From contig NZ_JACSKY010000003.1 of assembly GCF_018617855.1 (NCBI RefSeq), positions 62,001 through 126,000 on the forward strand: a DNA stretch of 64,000 nt. Direction: 5' to 3'. The stretch comes from Exiguobacterium qingdaonense. Lineage in GTDB: Bacteria; Bacillota; Bacilli; Exiguobacteriales; Exiguobacteriaceae. Shown here piece after piece: positions 8,917-17,169 of this stretch. The notes beneath the pieces are model-generated. The model saw only the letters and a program-made list of their open reading frames with translations. It was not told the origin of the DNA and searched no databases. The translations under genes and the position numbers were made by a program. Position 1 is the first letter of the stretch. Every line of letters begins with the position of its first letter.

Positions 8917-10431
8917 TTATTTAATTTTTCGGACGTTCTCTTGGCGGAGCAACTTGAATAGCGTAAAGACCATCAGTAGAAGAATGATCGTGAAGGGCAA
9001 GGCGGAAATCAAGGAAGCGGTTTGGAGACCTTCAAGTCCACTTGCGATCAACAAGACGGCGGCGATTCCTCCTAATAGGACCCCCCACGCGATTCGAACA
9101 GGAAGCGGTGGATTTAGTCGTCCATTCGTCGTCATGCTACTGATGATATAGGTGGCGGAGTCTGCCGATGTGATCAAAAACGTTAAGATCAGTAGAATCG
9201 ACAAGACCGATAGAATAAAGCTGAAGGGTAGCTCAGCAAACGTCACAAACAATGCGCTCGTCACATCCGCGTCAACGGCTTGTGCGATAGAAGTCCCTTC
9301 GAATAGATCCAAATGCAAGGCGGTGCCTCCGAAAACAGCAATCCAAAGAAGCGCGATGAACGGAGGAACAATCAGGACCCCGACTACGAATTCACGAATG
9401 GTGCGTCCTCGTGAGACACGTGCGACGAACGCTCCGACGAACGGGGACCAGGCGATGGCCCATGCCCAATAAAAGATGGTCCAATCCCGTACCCACGTTC
9501 CTTGTTGGTATGGTTGCAAACGAAGGCTGTAGCGAATGAAGTTTTGTAAATAATCACCTAAACCGAGTGTCAATGTCTCTAAAATGAAAATGGTCGGACC
9601 GGCAAAAAAGACAAAGACCATTAACACGAGTGCTGTCCCTAGGTTAATATTACTTAACCACTTGATTCCACGATCAAGTCCGGTCGTGGTGGATGTTAAA
9701 AAGAGAATGGTCAAGACGACGATAATGAGGACCTGCACCCAAGCAGTGTTCGGGAGTCCGAACACACTGTTCAACCCACCGTTTATTTGGAGAACACCTA
9801 AGCCGAGTGAGGTTGCGACCCCCATGACGGTCGCGATCACGGCTAAAATATCGATTGTCTGATTTAAAGGTTGTTTGTAAGGTCGCTCTTTCATGAGAGG
9901 AGAAAGGGTAGTCGAGATGAGACCATCCGCGTTTCTTCGGAACTGGAAATAGGCGATAATCAGTCCGACAATCGCAAAGACCGACCATTGACTCACACCC
10001 CAGTGGAAGAAGGAATATGCCATGGCAAGGCGCGCTCCTTCAACGGTCAATGCTTCCGTATCCCCATATGGAGGGGTGAAAAAATGGCTCATCGGTTCGG
10101 CGACACCCCAAAAGACGAGACCTACACCGAATCCGGCAGAGAATAACATGCCAATCCATGTGAAGAAAGGATATTGAGGACGATCGGTATCTTTCCCGAG
10201 ACGGATTTTCCCGTATTTACTGAACGCCAGAAAAATTAAGAAGATGACAAACAAGAAAACAGAGAGTAAATAGAACCATCCAAATGATTGAGTTGTAAAA
10301 TTGAAAATTGAGCCTGCGATTGAGGCGAATGTGTTTGGGGCGATGGCCCCGAACAGAACGAGTAGGGCGACGAGACTCGCCGAAATATAAAAGACGCGAT
10401 TCAAACGTGGCTTTTGCGTAGAGTCCTTCAT
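8917..10431 (-). CDS. BCCT-family glycine betaine/choline-type transporter
   Basis: A 504-residue, 12-helix sodium-coupled transporter of quaternary ammonium osmolytes. Signature blocks include FSAGFGVGLVFWGVAEPMSH (helix 3 region with the glycine-rich stretch) and FYWAWAIAWSPFVGAFVARV (the tryptophan-rich substrate cage and the family motif after helix 8). It resembles OpuD/BetL in length and lacks a long regulatory C-terminal tail, ending soon after helix 12 with LLRQENVRKIK. AGGAG five bases from the ATG supports the start. It stands alone, with its own terminator. The exact substrate (betaine, choline, carnitine) cannot be decided from sequence. Confidence 0.93.
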   Translation of the reverse strand: MKDSTQKPRLNRVFYISASLVALLVLFGAIAPNTFASIAGSIFNFTTQSFGWFYLLSVFLFVIFLIFLAFSKYGKIRLGKDTDRPQYPFFTWIGMLFSAGFGVGLVFWGVAEPMSHFFTPPYGDTEALTVEGARLAMAYSFFHWGVSQWSVFAIVGLIIAYFQFRRNADGLISTTLSPLMKERPYKQPLNQTIDILAVIATVMGVATSLGLGVLQINGGLNSVFGLPNTAWVQVLIIVVLTILFLTSTTTGLDRGIKWLSNINLGTALVLMVFVFFAGPTIFILETLTLGLGDYLQNFIRYSLRLQPYQQGTWVRDWTIFYWAWAIAWSPFVGAFVARVSRGRTIREFVVGVLIVPPFIALLWIAVFGGTALHLDLFEGTSIAQAVDADVTSALFVTFAELPFSFILSVLSILLILTFLITSADSATYIISSMTTNGRLNPPLPVRIAWGVLLGGIAAVLLIASGLEGLQTASLISALPFTIILLLMVFTLFKLLRQENVRKIK

Positions 10432-10577
10432 GATGTCTCCTTTCGATCTAAATGTTATTGAGAACTAATAAACGATTCCCTATTTTCAACAATGCAAACA
10501 GGAGGTGCCCCGAGTTCGCATTCGATTGTGTTTTGACCACTTGAATCGGGAAAGAAATGACTGAGGGGGGAGAAAGA

Positions 10578-11426
10578 ATGAAACTGATTGCGATTGATTT
10601 AGATGGGACGTTGCTATCACGTAAAGGTGTCATTACAGAAGCGAACCAAGAAGTGATTCGTCGTCGACAAGAAGCGGGTGACATCGTTGCGATTTGTTCA
10701 GGACGCTCGATTCATGACATTGAGGAGTTGTTGAAGCGAAGCGACCTCGTTTGTCCTATTTTGTCGGGGAACGGGGCGATTGGCTTTTATGAGAACGAGC
10801 GAATTTACTATTATGCGATGAATCAAACGGTCGTACACGAGCTGTGGGAAATTGCGAAATCGGACGAGGCTTACGTGGAATTTTATACGAACGCTGGGGT
10901 GAAGGTACTTCGCTCAGGAACCGAGTTGTTGAAAAGGGAACTCGATGAGGTGTTGCTACACGATCAGTCGTTCACTCGTGAGTGGGCGGAACGTGAGATT
11001 GAAATTCAAAATGAGCAGTTCGGACTGACGTATATGGATTCGATGGCAGACATCGACTTTTCACGAGATGAAGTGTACAAGGTGTTCATCTATTCGTTCG
11101 ACCGCCAAAAGCTGCATCGCTTACGTAAAATATATGAACGACGGGACGACATTTTGATTACTACGGCTGGTTGGACAAAAATTGAGATAGGTCACCCTCG
11201 TGCTAGTAAAGGCGCAGCATTGAGAGAACTAACAGAGCATTATGAGATTCCGATGCAAGATGTCGTCGCCATCGGAGATAATCTGAATGACGTGTCGATG
11301 TTCGAAGTGGCCGAAACTAGAATCGCGATGGGGAATGCCGTGGATCAGCTGAAGGACTTGAGTACCCATATCACAAAAGATGCGGAAGAGGATGGGGTCG
11401 CCTACGCATTGACACATTATATATAG
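10578..11426 (+). CDS. Cof-type HAD phosphatase
   Basis: A 282-residue soluble phosphatase of the HAD superfamily, Cof/YidA subgroup, likely acting on sugar phosphates or flavin/PLP phosphates. Motif I is IAIDLDGTLL at the N terminus (aspartate nucleophile and acid/base), motif II is ICSGRS, and motifs III/IV are the lysine of KGAALREL and GDNLNDVSMFEVA. A C2 cap domain lies between motifs II and III. The ATG at 10578 is chosen because GGGGGG lies five bases upstream; a longer in-frame start at 10557 would put that ribosome binding site inside the gene. Substrate is unknown. Confidence 0.92.
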   Translation: MKLIAIDLDGTLLSRKGVITEANQEVIRRRQEAGDIVAICSGRSIHDIEELLKRSDLVCPILSGNGAIGFYENERIYYYAMNQTVVHELWEIAKSDEAYVEFYTNAGVKVLRSGTELLKRELDEVLLHDQSFTREWAEREIEIQNEQFGLTYMDSMADIDFSRDEVYKVFIYSFDRQKLHRLRKIYERRDDILITTAGWTKIEIGHPRASKGAALRELTEHYEIPMQDVVAIGDNLNDVSMFEVAETRIAMGNAVDQLKDLSTHITKDAEEDGVAYALTHYI

Positions 11427-11990
11427 AGGAAGTATGGAGAAATCGTGAACAGGGATTGAAGGTCGATGAAAATGGATATTGTTTATATATAACCATTCAC
11501 TTTCTGAAATGGGTCGGGGGAAGGGGCGAGTCGTTCGTCACTTGTAGCTGATGGAAGAAAGGGATGGGAAAGTCCACAAAAGCGTGAATCGTGTATTCCG
11601 AGCGATGATGCGTCGGCCTCTGTTTGCGATGAAAGCAGACATACCAGACAGACTATGTATGAGGAATTCCACATGATCCGCGCCATAGATGGACGACATA
11701 GGTGCCAAGTCTTGCTGTGCCCATTCAATCAAAATGTCTACGAGTCACCCGTTTGATTTCATGTTGTCCGATGAAAAAATAATTGGTGAACCAATGGACA
11801 ATGAAGCGATTCGAATGATGCGTCACACTGCCTTGGACATCTCTAGTCGAACCAGATTATAGATGGGACGGTCAATCGAGCGAGGCTTGATTGGATGAAA
11901 GTCCGGGGACTAGAGAATCAAGAAAAGCGCCGAGTGAGGCGCTTTTCTTGTGGTATTCTATTGGGTGAATGCAGCGGATGGAGGGATTCT
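11427..11990. other. Gene-poor stretch of 564 bases with no convincing gene
   Basis: I find no gene with a proper ribosome binding site here. Short open frames occur on both strands: a plus-strand 56-codon frame at 11689-11859, ending in an amphipathic HTALDISSRTRL, and minus-strand frames at 11483-11732. None has a recognisable motif. The plus frame reads most like real protein and could be the remnant of a decayed gene, but this is weak. A perfect hairpin sits at 11920-11949. Confidence 0.5.
11920..11949. terminator. Strong 12-bp hairpin before the small membrane gene
   Basis: AAGAAAAGCGCC and GGCGCTTTTCTT are perfect arms around GAGTGA. The U-rich part lies inside the stem, so it may act as a terminator or as a 5' leader structure for the 11991 gene. 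Confidence 0.6.
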
Positions 11991-12155
11991 ATGTCAAAAC
12001 TATATTGGTTCGGAACGTTCTTTAGTGGTATGATTCTGCTCACGGTAGGCACGCTTGAAGGGGTGTATCGCCTGTTACCGGTTGGTTTGATGGCCATTGC
12101 GGTCATTGGCTATCTCATACAGACTCGATTCGAGCAAAAGAAGCGGCGCCCTTGA
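11991..12155 (+). CDS. Small two-helix membrane protein, function unknown
   Basis: A 54-residue protein starting MSKLYWFGTFFSGM, with two predicted membrane helices separated by a short polar turn and a basic tail (RFEQKKRRP). GGAGGG five bases upstream of the ATG and a terminator directly at the stop support it as a real gene. A longer reading frame from 11895 is less likely because it would read through the hairpin at 11920-11949. Not recognised as any named family. Confidence 0.7.
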   Translation: MSKLYWFGTFFSGMILLTVGTLEGVYRLLPVGLMAIAVIGYLIQTRFEQKKRRP

Positions 12156-12175
12156 TCGGGTGCCGCTTCTTTTTA
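12136..12175. terminator. Bidirectional terminator between the small membrane gene and the ABC-F gene
   Basis: Stem GAAGCGGC/GCCGCTTC extended by CCC/GGG around a short loop, with A-rich and T-rich flanks on both sides; it overlaps both stop codons. Confidence 0.85.
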
Positions 12176-14017
12176 TAAAGATTCAAGTAAACGTCTCATC
12201 ACGTCGTCGATTTCTTCTTGTAGTTCATCGGCTTGTCGTTGTAGCGCCATCAATTCATCAAGATCGTCCAGTTCATTCATTCGTCGGAGCAATGCCTGAT
12301 GTTCGGCCTCTAACTGGGTCAGATGAGCCTCTTCATCAGCCGTAGATGATGTGGGTTTCGTCTTTTTCATCGATTTCGATGATGTTGCGTGCTCCACTTT
12401 TGATTCTTCTTTTGGTTCTTGTCCCCGTTTTTCCAAGGCATAGGCGACGTTGCCTTCGAAACGGGTCATCGTCCCGTCAAGCCAGTATGTCACCGGAAAC
12501 AACTTATTTAAAAAGTAGCGGTCGTGCGATACCGTGACGACCGTTCCAGGAAAACGTTCGAGCGCCTCTTCTAGTGCCTCTCTTGATTCGATATCCAAAT
12601 GGTTCGTCGGTTCATCCAAGACGAGGACGTTCATTTCTTCATGGACGAGGATGGCGAGCATGAGTCGCATCTTCTCACCACCGCTCAAATTCGAGACAGG
12701 TTTAAACACACTCGCCCCGTAAAATAAGAACTGGGCGAGGAGGTGTCTCGCTTTTCCTTCATCGACCGCAATTCGGTCCCGGAATGCCTCGATTAATCGA
12801 TGCGATTCATCGAACGTGATATGCTGCGATAAATAACCGATTTTTGCTTGGTCGGCTCGCCTTACGGTCCCGGCTTGCGGCACGACTTGACCGAGCAACA
12901 TCTTTAAAAGAGAAGACTTGCCGCTCCCGTTCGGTCCGACGATGGCGACGCGTTCTCCGTGCCCTGTGTAAAAACTCACATCTTCAAAAAGCGGTCGATC
13001 GTAACGGAGTGTCGCATCAGTCACTTCAAAGACGTCGCGTCCGGTTCGTCCGTTTGTCGTGAAATGGATGTTCGGTTGTTCGGCTTCGAGTTGTGGTTTC
13101 TTGATGCGCTCTATGCGATCGAGTGCCTTCTCCATCGATTTGGCGCGACGATAAAACTTTTCATTCGGTGGATTGCCTTCGTTGGCCCATTGCCGCAACT
13201 GCCGAATCGTTTCTTTCATTTTTTTGATTTTCTTCTGTTGTTCGGTATAAGCATGGAACTGGTCAAGCAACTGTTTTTCTTTTTGTGCGACGAAGTCCGT
13301 GTAATTCCCTGAGTAACTCGTCAATTCTCCGTCCTCACACTCGACGATTCGTGTGGCGACCGCATCCAAGAACACGCGGTCGTGGGACACGATCAGGAGC
13401 GCTGAATCGTAATCCTGCAAATAGGACTCGAGCCACGTCATCGCTTCTAAATCTAAATGGTTCGTCGGTTCGTCTAAAATGAGTAGCTCTGGTTCTTGTA
13501 GGAGAGCCAAAGCGAGACCAATTTTTGTCCGTTCCCCGCCGCTCAATGTATCGAACGGCTGATCGACGAATGAGGTCAGTTTCAGTCCGTCAATCATCGC
13601 GCTGATTTTTGACTCGTAGACGTATCCTCCCGCATGTTCGAACTGTGCTTGGACCGTCCCGTATGTGTCGAGAAGGCGTTCGAGCTGTTCGGTCGTCGCC
13701 ATCTCGAGCTCGAGGCGAGACATCTTCTCACGAAGTCGGTTTACTTCCTCAAAAGCGGTATGCAGGACGTCACGACCACTATGCCCGGGATAGTCGGGAA
13801 GCTGGACCAGATAGCCGACCGAGAGTCGCTGACGACGATAAATCGTCCCGGCATCATGTTCTTCAGAACCGACAATCATACGCAGCAGTGTCGTTTTGCC
13901 GCTTCCGTTTCGACCGACGAGTCCGACTCGTTCTTGTTCGTTCATGAATAAATTCGCATCTGTAAGAACGGCGTGACCACCGTATTGTTTTTGAATGTGT
14001 TGAAGATCGATTAGCAT
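12173..14017 (-). CDS. ABC-F family ATPase (ribosome-associated), probably inducible
   Basis: The 614 residues hold two ABC ATPase domains and no membrane helices. Domain 1 has the Walker A GRNGSGKTT (about residue 36) and signature LSGGERTKIGLALALL with LILDEPTNHLD; domain 2 has GPNGSGKSS and LSGGEKMRL with VLDEPTNHLD. Between them is a charged helical linker of the P-site-tRNA-interacting type (KKIKKMKETIRQL...), and after domain 2 comes a charged linker and an acidic coiled coil of about 70 residues. This is the ABC-F plan of translation factors and antibiotic-resistance proteins that act on the ribosome. A leader peptide and terminator lie upstream (14048-14281), which argues for drug- or stress-inducible expression. 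Which ABC-F subgroup it belongs to is not settled. Confidence 0.93.
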   Translation of the reverse strand: MLIDLQHIQKQYGGHAVLTDANLFMNEQERVGLVGRNGSGKTTLLRMIVGSEEHDAGTIYRRQRLSVGYLVQLPDYPGHSGRDVLHTAFEEVNRLREKMSRLELEMATTEQLERLLDTYGTVQAQFEHAGGYVYESKISAMIDGLKLTSFVDQPFDTLSGGERTKIGLALALLQEPELLILDEPTNHLDLEAMTWLESYLQDYDSALLIVSHDRVFLDAVATRIVECEDGELTSYSGNYTDFVAQKEKQLLDQFHAYTEQQKKIKKMKETIRQLRQWANEGNPPNEKFYRRAKSMEKALDRIERIKKPQLEAEQPNIHFTTNGRTGRDVFEVTDATLRYDRPLFEDVSFYTGHGERVAIVGPNGSGKSSLLKMLLGQVVPQAGTVRRADQAKIGYLSQHITFDESHRLIEAFRDRIAVDEGKARHLLAQFLFYGASVFKPVSNLSGGEKMRLMLAILVHEEMNVLVLDEPTNHLDIESREALEEALERFPGTVVTVSHDRYFLNKLFPVTYWLDGTMTRFEGNVAYALEKRGQEPKEESKVEHATSSKSMKKTKPTSSTADEEAHLTQLEAEHQALLRRMNELDDLDELMALQRQADELQEEIDDVMRRLLESL

Positions 14018-14047
14018 AATAGGTTCCTCCTATAGTTAGGGCCTATC

Positions 14048-14078
14048 AAAAAAACCGAGCGCAAACAAGCGCTCGGTT
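14048..14078 (-). terminator. Leader attenuator upstream of the ABC-F gene
   Basis: On the minus strand, arms AACCGAGCGC and GCGCTCGGTT enclose a six-base loop and run into seven Ts, ending about 30 bases before the ABC-F start codon. Because it lies between the promoter at 14253-14281 and the gene, it must be bypassed for expression. The upstream AAGCGC (14090-14095) can pair with GCGCTT in the terminator's 5' arm and loop, a possible antiterminator. Confidence 0.8.
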
Positions 14079-14142
14079 GAAAGGGAGAGGCGCTTTGTCG
14101 TTTATTCAGCAATGTCTAAAAAAGGACAGACGGGTCCCTTGA

Positions 14143-14220
14143 TTAAGCGACATCGTGAAAAATCGCACGCAAAATGTACAAATGTTCAGTTGTCCAATGC
14201 GTACGTCCGACAAATTTCAC
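14143..14220 (-). CDS. Short leader peptide of the ABC-F attenuator
   Basis: A 25-codon frame beginning GTG (MKFVGRTHWTT...) and ending at TAA. AAAGGAGGG six bases before the GTG is one of the strongest ribosome binding sites in the window, which is unusual for a chance frame. It lies between a near-consensus promoter and the attenuator hairpin, the arrangement of ribosome-stalling leader peptides that control ABC-F and Erm resistance genes. No annotated homologue is recognised, and translation is inferred. Confidence 0.65.
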   Translation of the reverse strand: MKFVGRTHWTTEHLYILRAIFHDVA

Positions 14221-14252
14221 CTTTCTCCCTCCTTTCATTCATCTATGTCTTG

Positions 14253-14281
14253 ATTGTAAGCGTTTTTCTTATGACTGACAA
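14253..14281 (-). promoter_or_regulatory. Sigma-A promoter of the ABC-F leader
   Basis: Minus strand TTGTCA (14276-14281), 17-base spacer, TACAAT (14253-14258). Transcription should begin near 14246, giving a leader of about 230 nt before the ABC-F gene. Confidence 0.75.
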
Positions 14282-14342
14282 TGAAAATAAAGGAAATGGA
14301 AGCAAGGGTGTCGTATATAGTCGCCATCGAGGAGGCGAAGAA

Positions 14343-15239
14343 ATGAGGAAAGAATGGCTAGGAGCACTCAGTTTGACCCTTGCGGCGAGTATATGGGGCG
14401 GGATGTATGTGGCCAGTAAATATGCGCTCGCATATATTGAACCGTTCACGTTCGTCTGGTTACGATATGCAGTCGCCTTTACCGTCCTATTTGTCGTCTG
14501 GATTCGATTTGGACGGGAATCGATTCGACGGACGGATTGGAAATGGATCGGACTCGTCGGTGTCATCGGATACGTTGCTTCAATTTCGTTTCAATTTATC
14601 GGGACAAAATTATCAGATGCACACACCGGCTCGCTCGTGACGGCAGCGACGCCCGCCTTCATGGTGCTGTTCGCCCGGATCCTACTAAAAGAACGGCTGA
14701 CTCCTGTCAAAATAGGGGCGCTCGTACTAGCGACAATTGGTATTTTGATCGTGATTGGTTGGGAAGGTGGGGGAACGTATCGGGTAGGAAGTTTCATACT
14801 CGTTCTAGCTGCCGTGACGTGGGCGCTCATGTCGATTTATGTGAAAATCGGGTCACAGACCTTGTCGACGTTGACGTTAACCACGTTTGCGATTGGAGTC
14901 GCATGGGTGTTCATGACACCGTTGATGAGTATAGAGGTCATTCAAAACGGAGTTCCAGATTTGAATGGTGTCCTTTGGCTAAGTGTTCTCTATATCGGTG
15001 TCGTATCAACGGCAGGAGCGTTCTTCTTTTGGAACAAAGGGCTCGAGTTGATGGATGCGAGTGTCGGGTCACTCTTTTTCTTCTTTCAACCCTTGGTCGG
15101 CGGAACGCTCGGTTGGCTCGTCTTGAACGAGACGCTTCATTTCAACTTCTTTGTCGGTGCTGGTTGTATCATGACGGCAGTGACCTGGTCAACGCTCGCA
15201 GACCGACGACAACTACCGGTTTCAGAACGTCATTTATAA
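14343..15239 (+). CDS. EamA/DMT-superfamily transporter
   Basis: A 298-residue membrane protein with ten predicted helices built from two EamA repeats: one starting LAASIWGGMYVASKYAL, the second around VLAAVTWALMSIYVKIG. These transporters usually export metabolites or amino acids. The proline/glycine pattern FFFFQPLVGGTLGWLVLNE in helix 9 is typical. The ATG at 14343 follows GGAGG by seven bases; the frame stays open upstream as far as 14112, but that stretch overlaps the ABC-F leader and looks non-coding. It is divergent from the ABC-F gene, with their promoter regions overlapping. Substrate is unknown. Confidence 0.92.
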   Translation: MRKEWLGALSLTLAASIWGGMYVASKYALAYIEPFTFVWLRYAVAFTVLFVVWIRFGRESIRRTDWKWIGLVGVIGYVASISFQFIGTKLSDAHTGSLVTAATPAFMVLFARILLKERLTPVKIGALVLATIGILIVIGWEGGGTYRVGSFILVLAAVTWALMSIYVKIGSQTLSTLTLTTFAIGVAWVFMTPLMSIEVIQNGVPDLNGVLWLSVLYIGVVSTAGAFFFWNKGLELMDASVGSLFFFFQPLVGGTLGWLVLNETLHFNFFVGAGCIMTAVTWSTLADRRQLPVSERHL

Positions 15240-15241
15240 CG

Positions 15242-15282
15242 ACAAAGCGGTCGTCCTTCTCTTTAGAGGACGACCGCTTTGT
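15242..15282. terminator. Bidirectional terminator
   Basis: Arms ACAAAGCGGTCGTCC (15242-15256) and GGACGACCGCTTTGT (15268-15282) close a perfect 15-bp stem between the EamA gene and the small coiled-coil gene that converges on it. Confidence 0.85.
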
Positions 15283-15464
15283 TAAAATCCGCGATGTTCG
15301 AGCTTATGTCGGTCACGCTCCATCTCGAGTTCGAGCCGGTGAATGGCAAGCTTTTCTTCTTCGATTTTTAGACGGCGCTCCTCGATGTTTGCTTTTTTTA
15401 CTTTGACAATCGTATCAGCACCGATCGCTGCTACGACGATAACCATGACCATGATGAAAACCAT
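15282..15464 (-). CDS. Small membrane-anchored coiled-coil protein
   Basis: A 60-residue protein: an N-terminal helix (MVFIMVMVIVVAAIGADTIV) followed by a highly charged region rich in E, K and R with heptad spacing, consistent with a cytoplasmic coiled coil. The ATG at 15464 is preceded by AAAGGAGGT at six bases. Its ribosome binding site lies just inside the 3' boundary of the Gfo/Idh gene, so the two are co-transcribed. Similar small proteins occur in Bacilli next to unrelated genes; function unknown. Confidence 0.75.
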   Translation of the reverse strand: MVFIMVMVIVVAAIGADTIVKVKKANIEERRLKIEEEKLAIHRLELEMERDRHKLEHRGF

Positions 15465-15478
15465 GAATGTACCTCCTT

Positions 15479-16384
15479 TCAAGGGAACAGATTCGTGACA
15501 ATACGCTGTGTCTCAAGGGCGGAACGACCGTCTGTCAAAATCGCTGTATCCTCGATGAGTGCAGAAATGAAATGGTCAATCGCGCCTTGGAACCCCCGCT
15601 CGGTGAGCATTGGATCCCATGAACCGAATGTTTCGACTTCATGTCGCCCTTCCTTGAAACGGTGTAATGTGACCATCTCATCAACGGACAATCGTTCTCC
15701 ATCACGGACGATCGAGACATGCTCGTGATTCGCGCCTGCAGAGCGGTGCATGGACGTCGTGTGCATCCCATGCTCATCTTGCCAAATGTGGCGGGCGAAA
15801 TGGAGCTCATGTTTGTCATTTACTTCAATTTGACCTGAGATGAGTCGTAGTTCGCTCCCGGCAAGGAAGCGTAACGTATCCACAACGTGTAAGTAGTCGT
15901 CAAGCAAGGTAAAGGTCACATCTTGTGGACCGATTTCATTCTTCCGATGCTTCACCACGTCAATCATATGGAACGGTGATTCATGTTGTAACCGCTTATA
16001 CATTGGGGCAAAGCGTCGATTAAATCCGACCATCAACTTGCGATCGAGCTGTTCGGCCTGAGCAACGAGTCGCTCCGCTTCATTCAAGGTTGCGGCGAGC
16101 GGCTTATCGACGTATACATCAATACCGTGTTCCAGTAAATATGACACGATTTCATAGTGGGTTGAAGTCGAACTATGTACGAACACGGCGTCTACGGATG
16201 AAGCGAGTTCACTCAACGTATGGAATGGGGTCATCCGGAACGTTTCACAAATCATTTCACGCTTTGAGACATTTGGGGAAAAAGCACCGACCACATCAAT
16301 TAGTGGATGATTCACGAGGACAGGTAAATATGCTTTTTGAGCGATACTCCCGAGTCCGACAATACCGATTTTTGGTTTTCGCAT
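15479..16384 (-). CDS. Gfo/Idh/MocA-family oxidoreductase
   Basis: A 301-residue NAD(P)-dependent dehydrogenase. The N-terminal Rossmann fold has GIVGLGSIAQKAYLPVL, and the conserved EKP-type motif appears as VDKPLAATLNEAERL, where the lysine helps catalysis. The C-terminal part is the alpha/beta substrate domain. Family members oxidise sugars, inositols or related polyols; the closest relatives of this type resemble YceM-like virulence-factor homologues, but substrate cannot be stated. The ATG at 16384 has AAGGAG eight bases upstream; a GTG three codons earlier is too close to that site. Confidence 0.9.
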   Translation of the reverse strand: MRKPKIGIVGLGSIAQKAYLPVLVNHPLIDVVGAFSPNVSKREMICETFRMTPFHTLSELASSVDAVFVHSSTSTHYEIVSYLLEHGIDVYVDKPLAATLNEAERLVAQAEQLDRKLMVGFNRRFAPMYKRLQHESPFHMIDVVKHRKNEIGPQDVTFTLLDDYLHVVDTLRFLAGSELRLISGQIEVNDKHELHFARHIWQDEHGMHTTSMHRSAGANHEHVSIVRDGERLSVDEMVTLHRFKEGRHEVETFGSWDPMLTERGFQGAIDHFISALIEDTAILTDGRSALETQRIVTNLFP

Positions 16385-16411
16385 GACGTTCACTCCTTTT
16401 GTTCATCATAA

Positions 16412-16439
16412 CAAAAACCGGACAGCTCATGTGTCCGGT
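16412..16439 (-). terminator. Terminator of the sigma/anti-sigma operon
   Basis: Minus strand ACCGGACA/TGTCCGGT with a seven-base loop, followed by TTTTG, just after the anti-sigma stop codon. Confidence 0.8.
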
Positions 16440-16446
16440 GGATGAA

Positions 16447-17169
16447 TTATAGGCTGGCAATTAAGACGATTTCACCTTGTGGGGTCTCATTGCCACGGTT
16501 CGGTTCTTTCGTGACTGCGACCGTGTCCCAGTCGACGTCGGTCTCACTCGAGTCAAGTGTATAAATGACGGTGCCATTACCCTTGTCGTCCGTGACGAAT
16601 GCGCCTGTTGGAATCGGGGCGTTATCTTTTAAGAGCCACACTTGGTATACCTCATTGGCGTCGAGTGATGCTAAGCCGTTCGTTTGAACGATCAGTTGAG
16701 TCGTACCGTCTTGCTCCGCAAGATAAGCAGTCCCTTCAGACTCGCCGTCGAGCGGAATCGTTTCGGTCAGTGTGATACCAGGTGAATCCGATTGAGTCGA
16801 GAGCAAATAGCCGTTCCCGATTAAGGAAAAGAGAAGTGCCGCTGCTAAAGCGACCATTCCCCAAACCGGTACGTTCCGTTCTGTTTTCTGTTTGAATGGT
16901 GTCGCAGGCGGAGCGGGTTTCGTTGACTCGACGGCTGTCATAGGTTCATCGTCATCTTCTTCAAACACACGATCGAGGACACGCGCTTTCATGCCTCGGG
17001 GTGGCTCGGCCGGAGTAGACAAGAACGCGACGCCACCGACGAGTGCTTCGAGTTGCTTGAGCTCTTCTTGACAGTCTTTGCATGACGCGAGGTGCTGTTC
17101 AAATTTCACACGTTCCTCTTCCGATAGGTGTTGGTTAAAGTAGTCGATTAATTGGTCGCATCCGTTCAT
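16447..17169 (-). CDS. RskA-type membrane anti-sigma factor
   Basis: 240 residues in three parts. The N terminus is a zinc-finger anti-sigma domain with a histidine followed by CKDC (HLASCKDC, about residues 26-33). A proline-rich cytoplasmic linker leads to one membrane helix (WGMVALAAALLFSLIGNGYL, about 103-122). The outer part is an RskA domain with YQVWLLKD and a terminal VLIAS-like strand. It should hold the ECF factor encoded directly upstream at the membrane and release it on an external signal, probably by proteolysis. Its ATG overlaps the sigma stop codon (ATGA), so translation is coupled. Confidence 0.93.
   Translation of the reverse strand: MNGCDQLIDYFNQHLSEEERVKFEQHLASCKDCQEELKQLEALVGGVAFLSTPAEPPRGMKARVLDRVFEEDDDEPMTAVESTKPAPPATPFKQKTERNVPVWGMVALAAALLFSLIGNGYLLSTQSDSPGITLTETIPLDGESEGTAYLAEQDGTTQLIVQTNGLASLDANEVYQVWLLKDNAPIPTGAFVTDDKGNGTVIYTLDSSETDVDWDTVAVTKEPNRGNETPQGEIVLIASL

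Noticed and set aside
14537-15406. 289-codon plus-strand frame
   Set aside because: Out of frame with the EamA transporter, low-complexity basic composition, no start signal.
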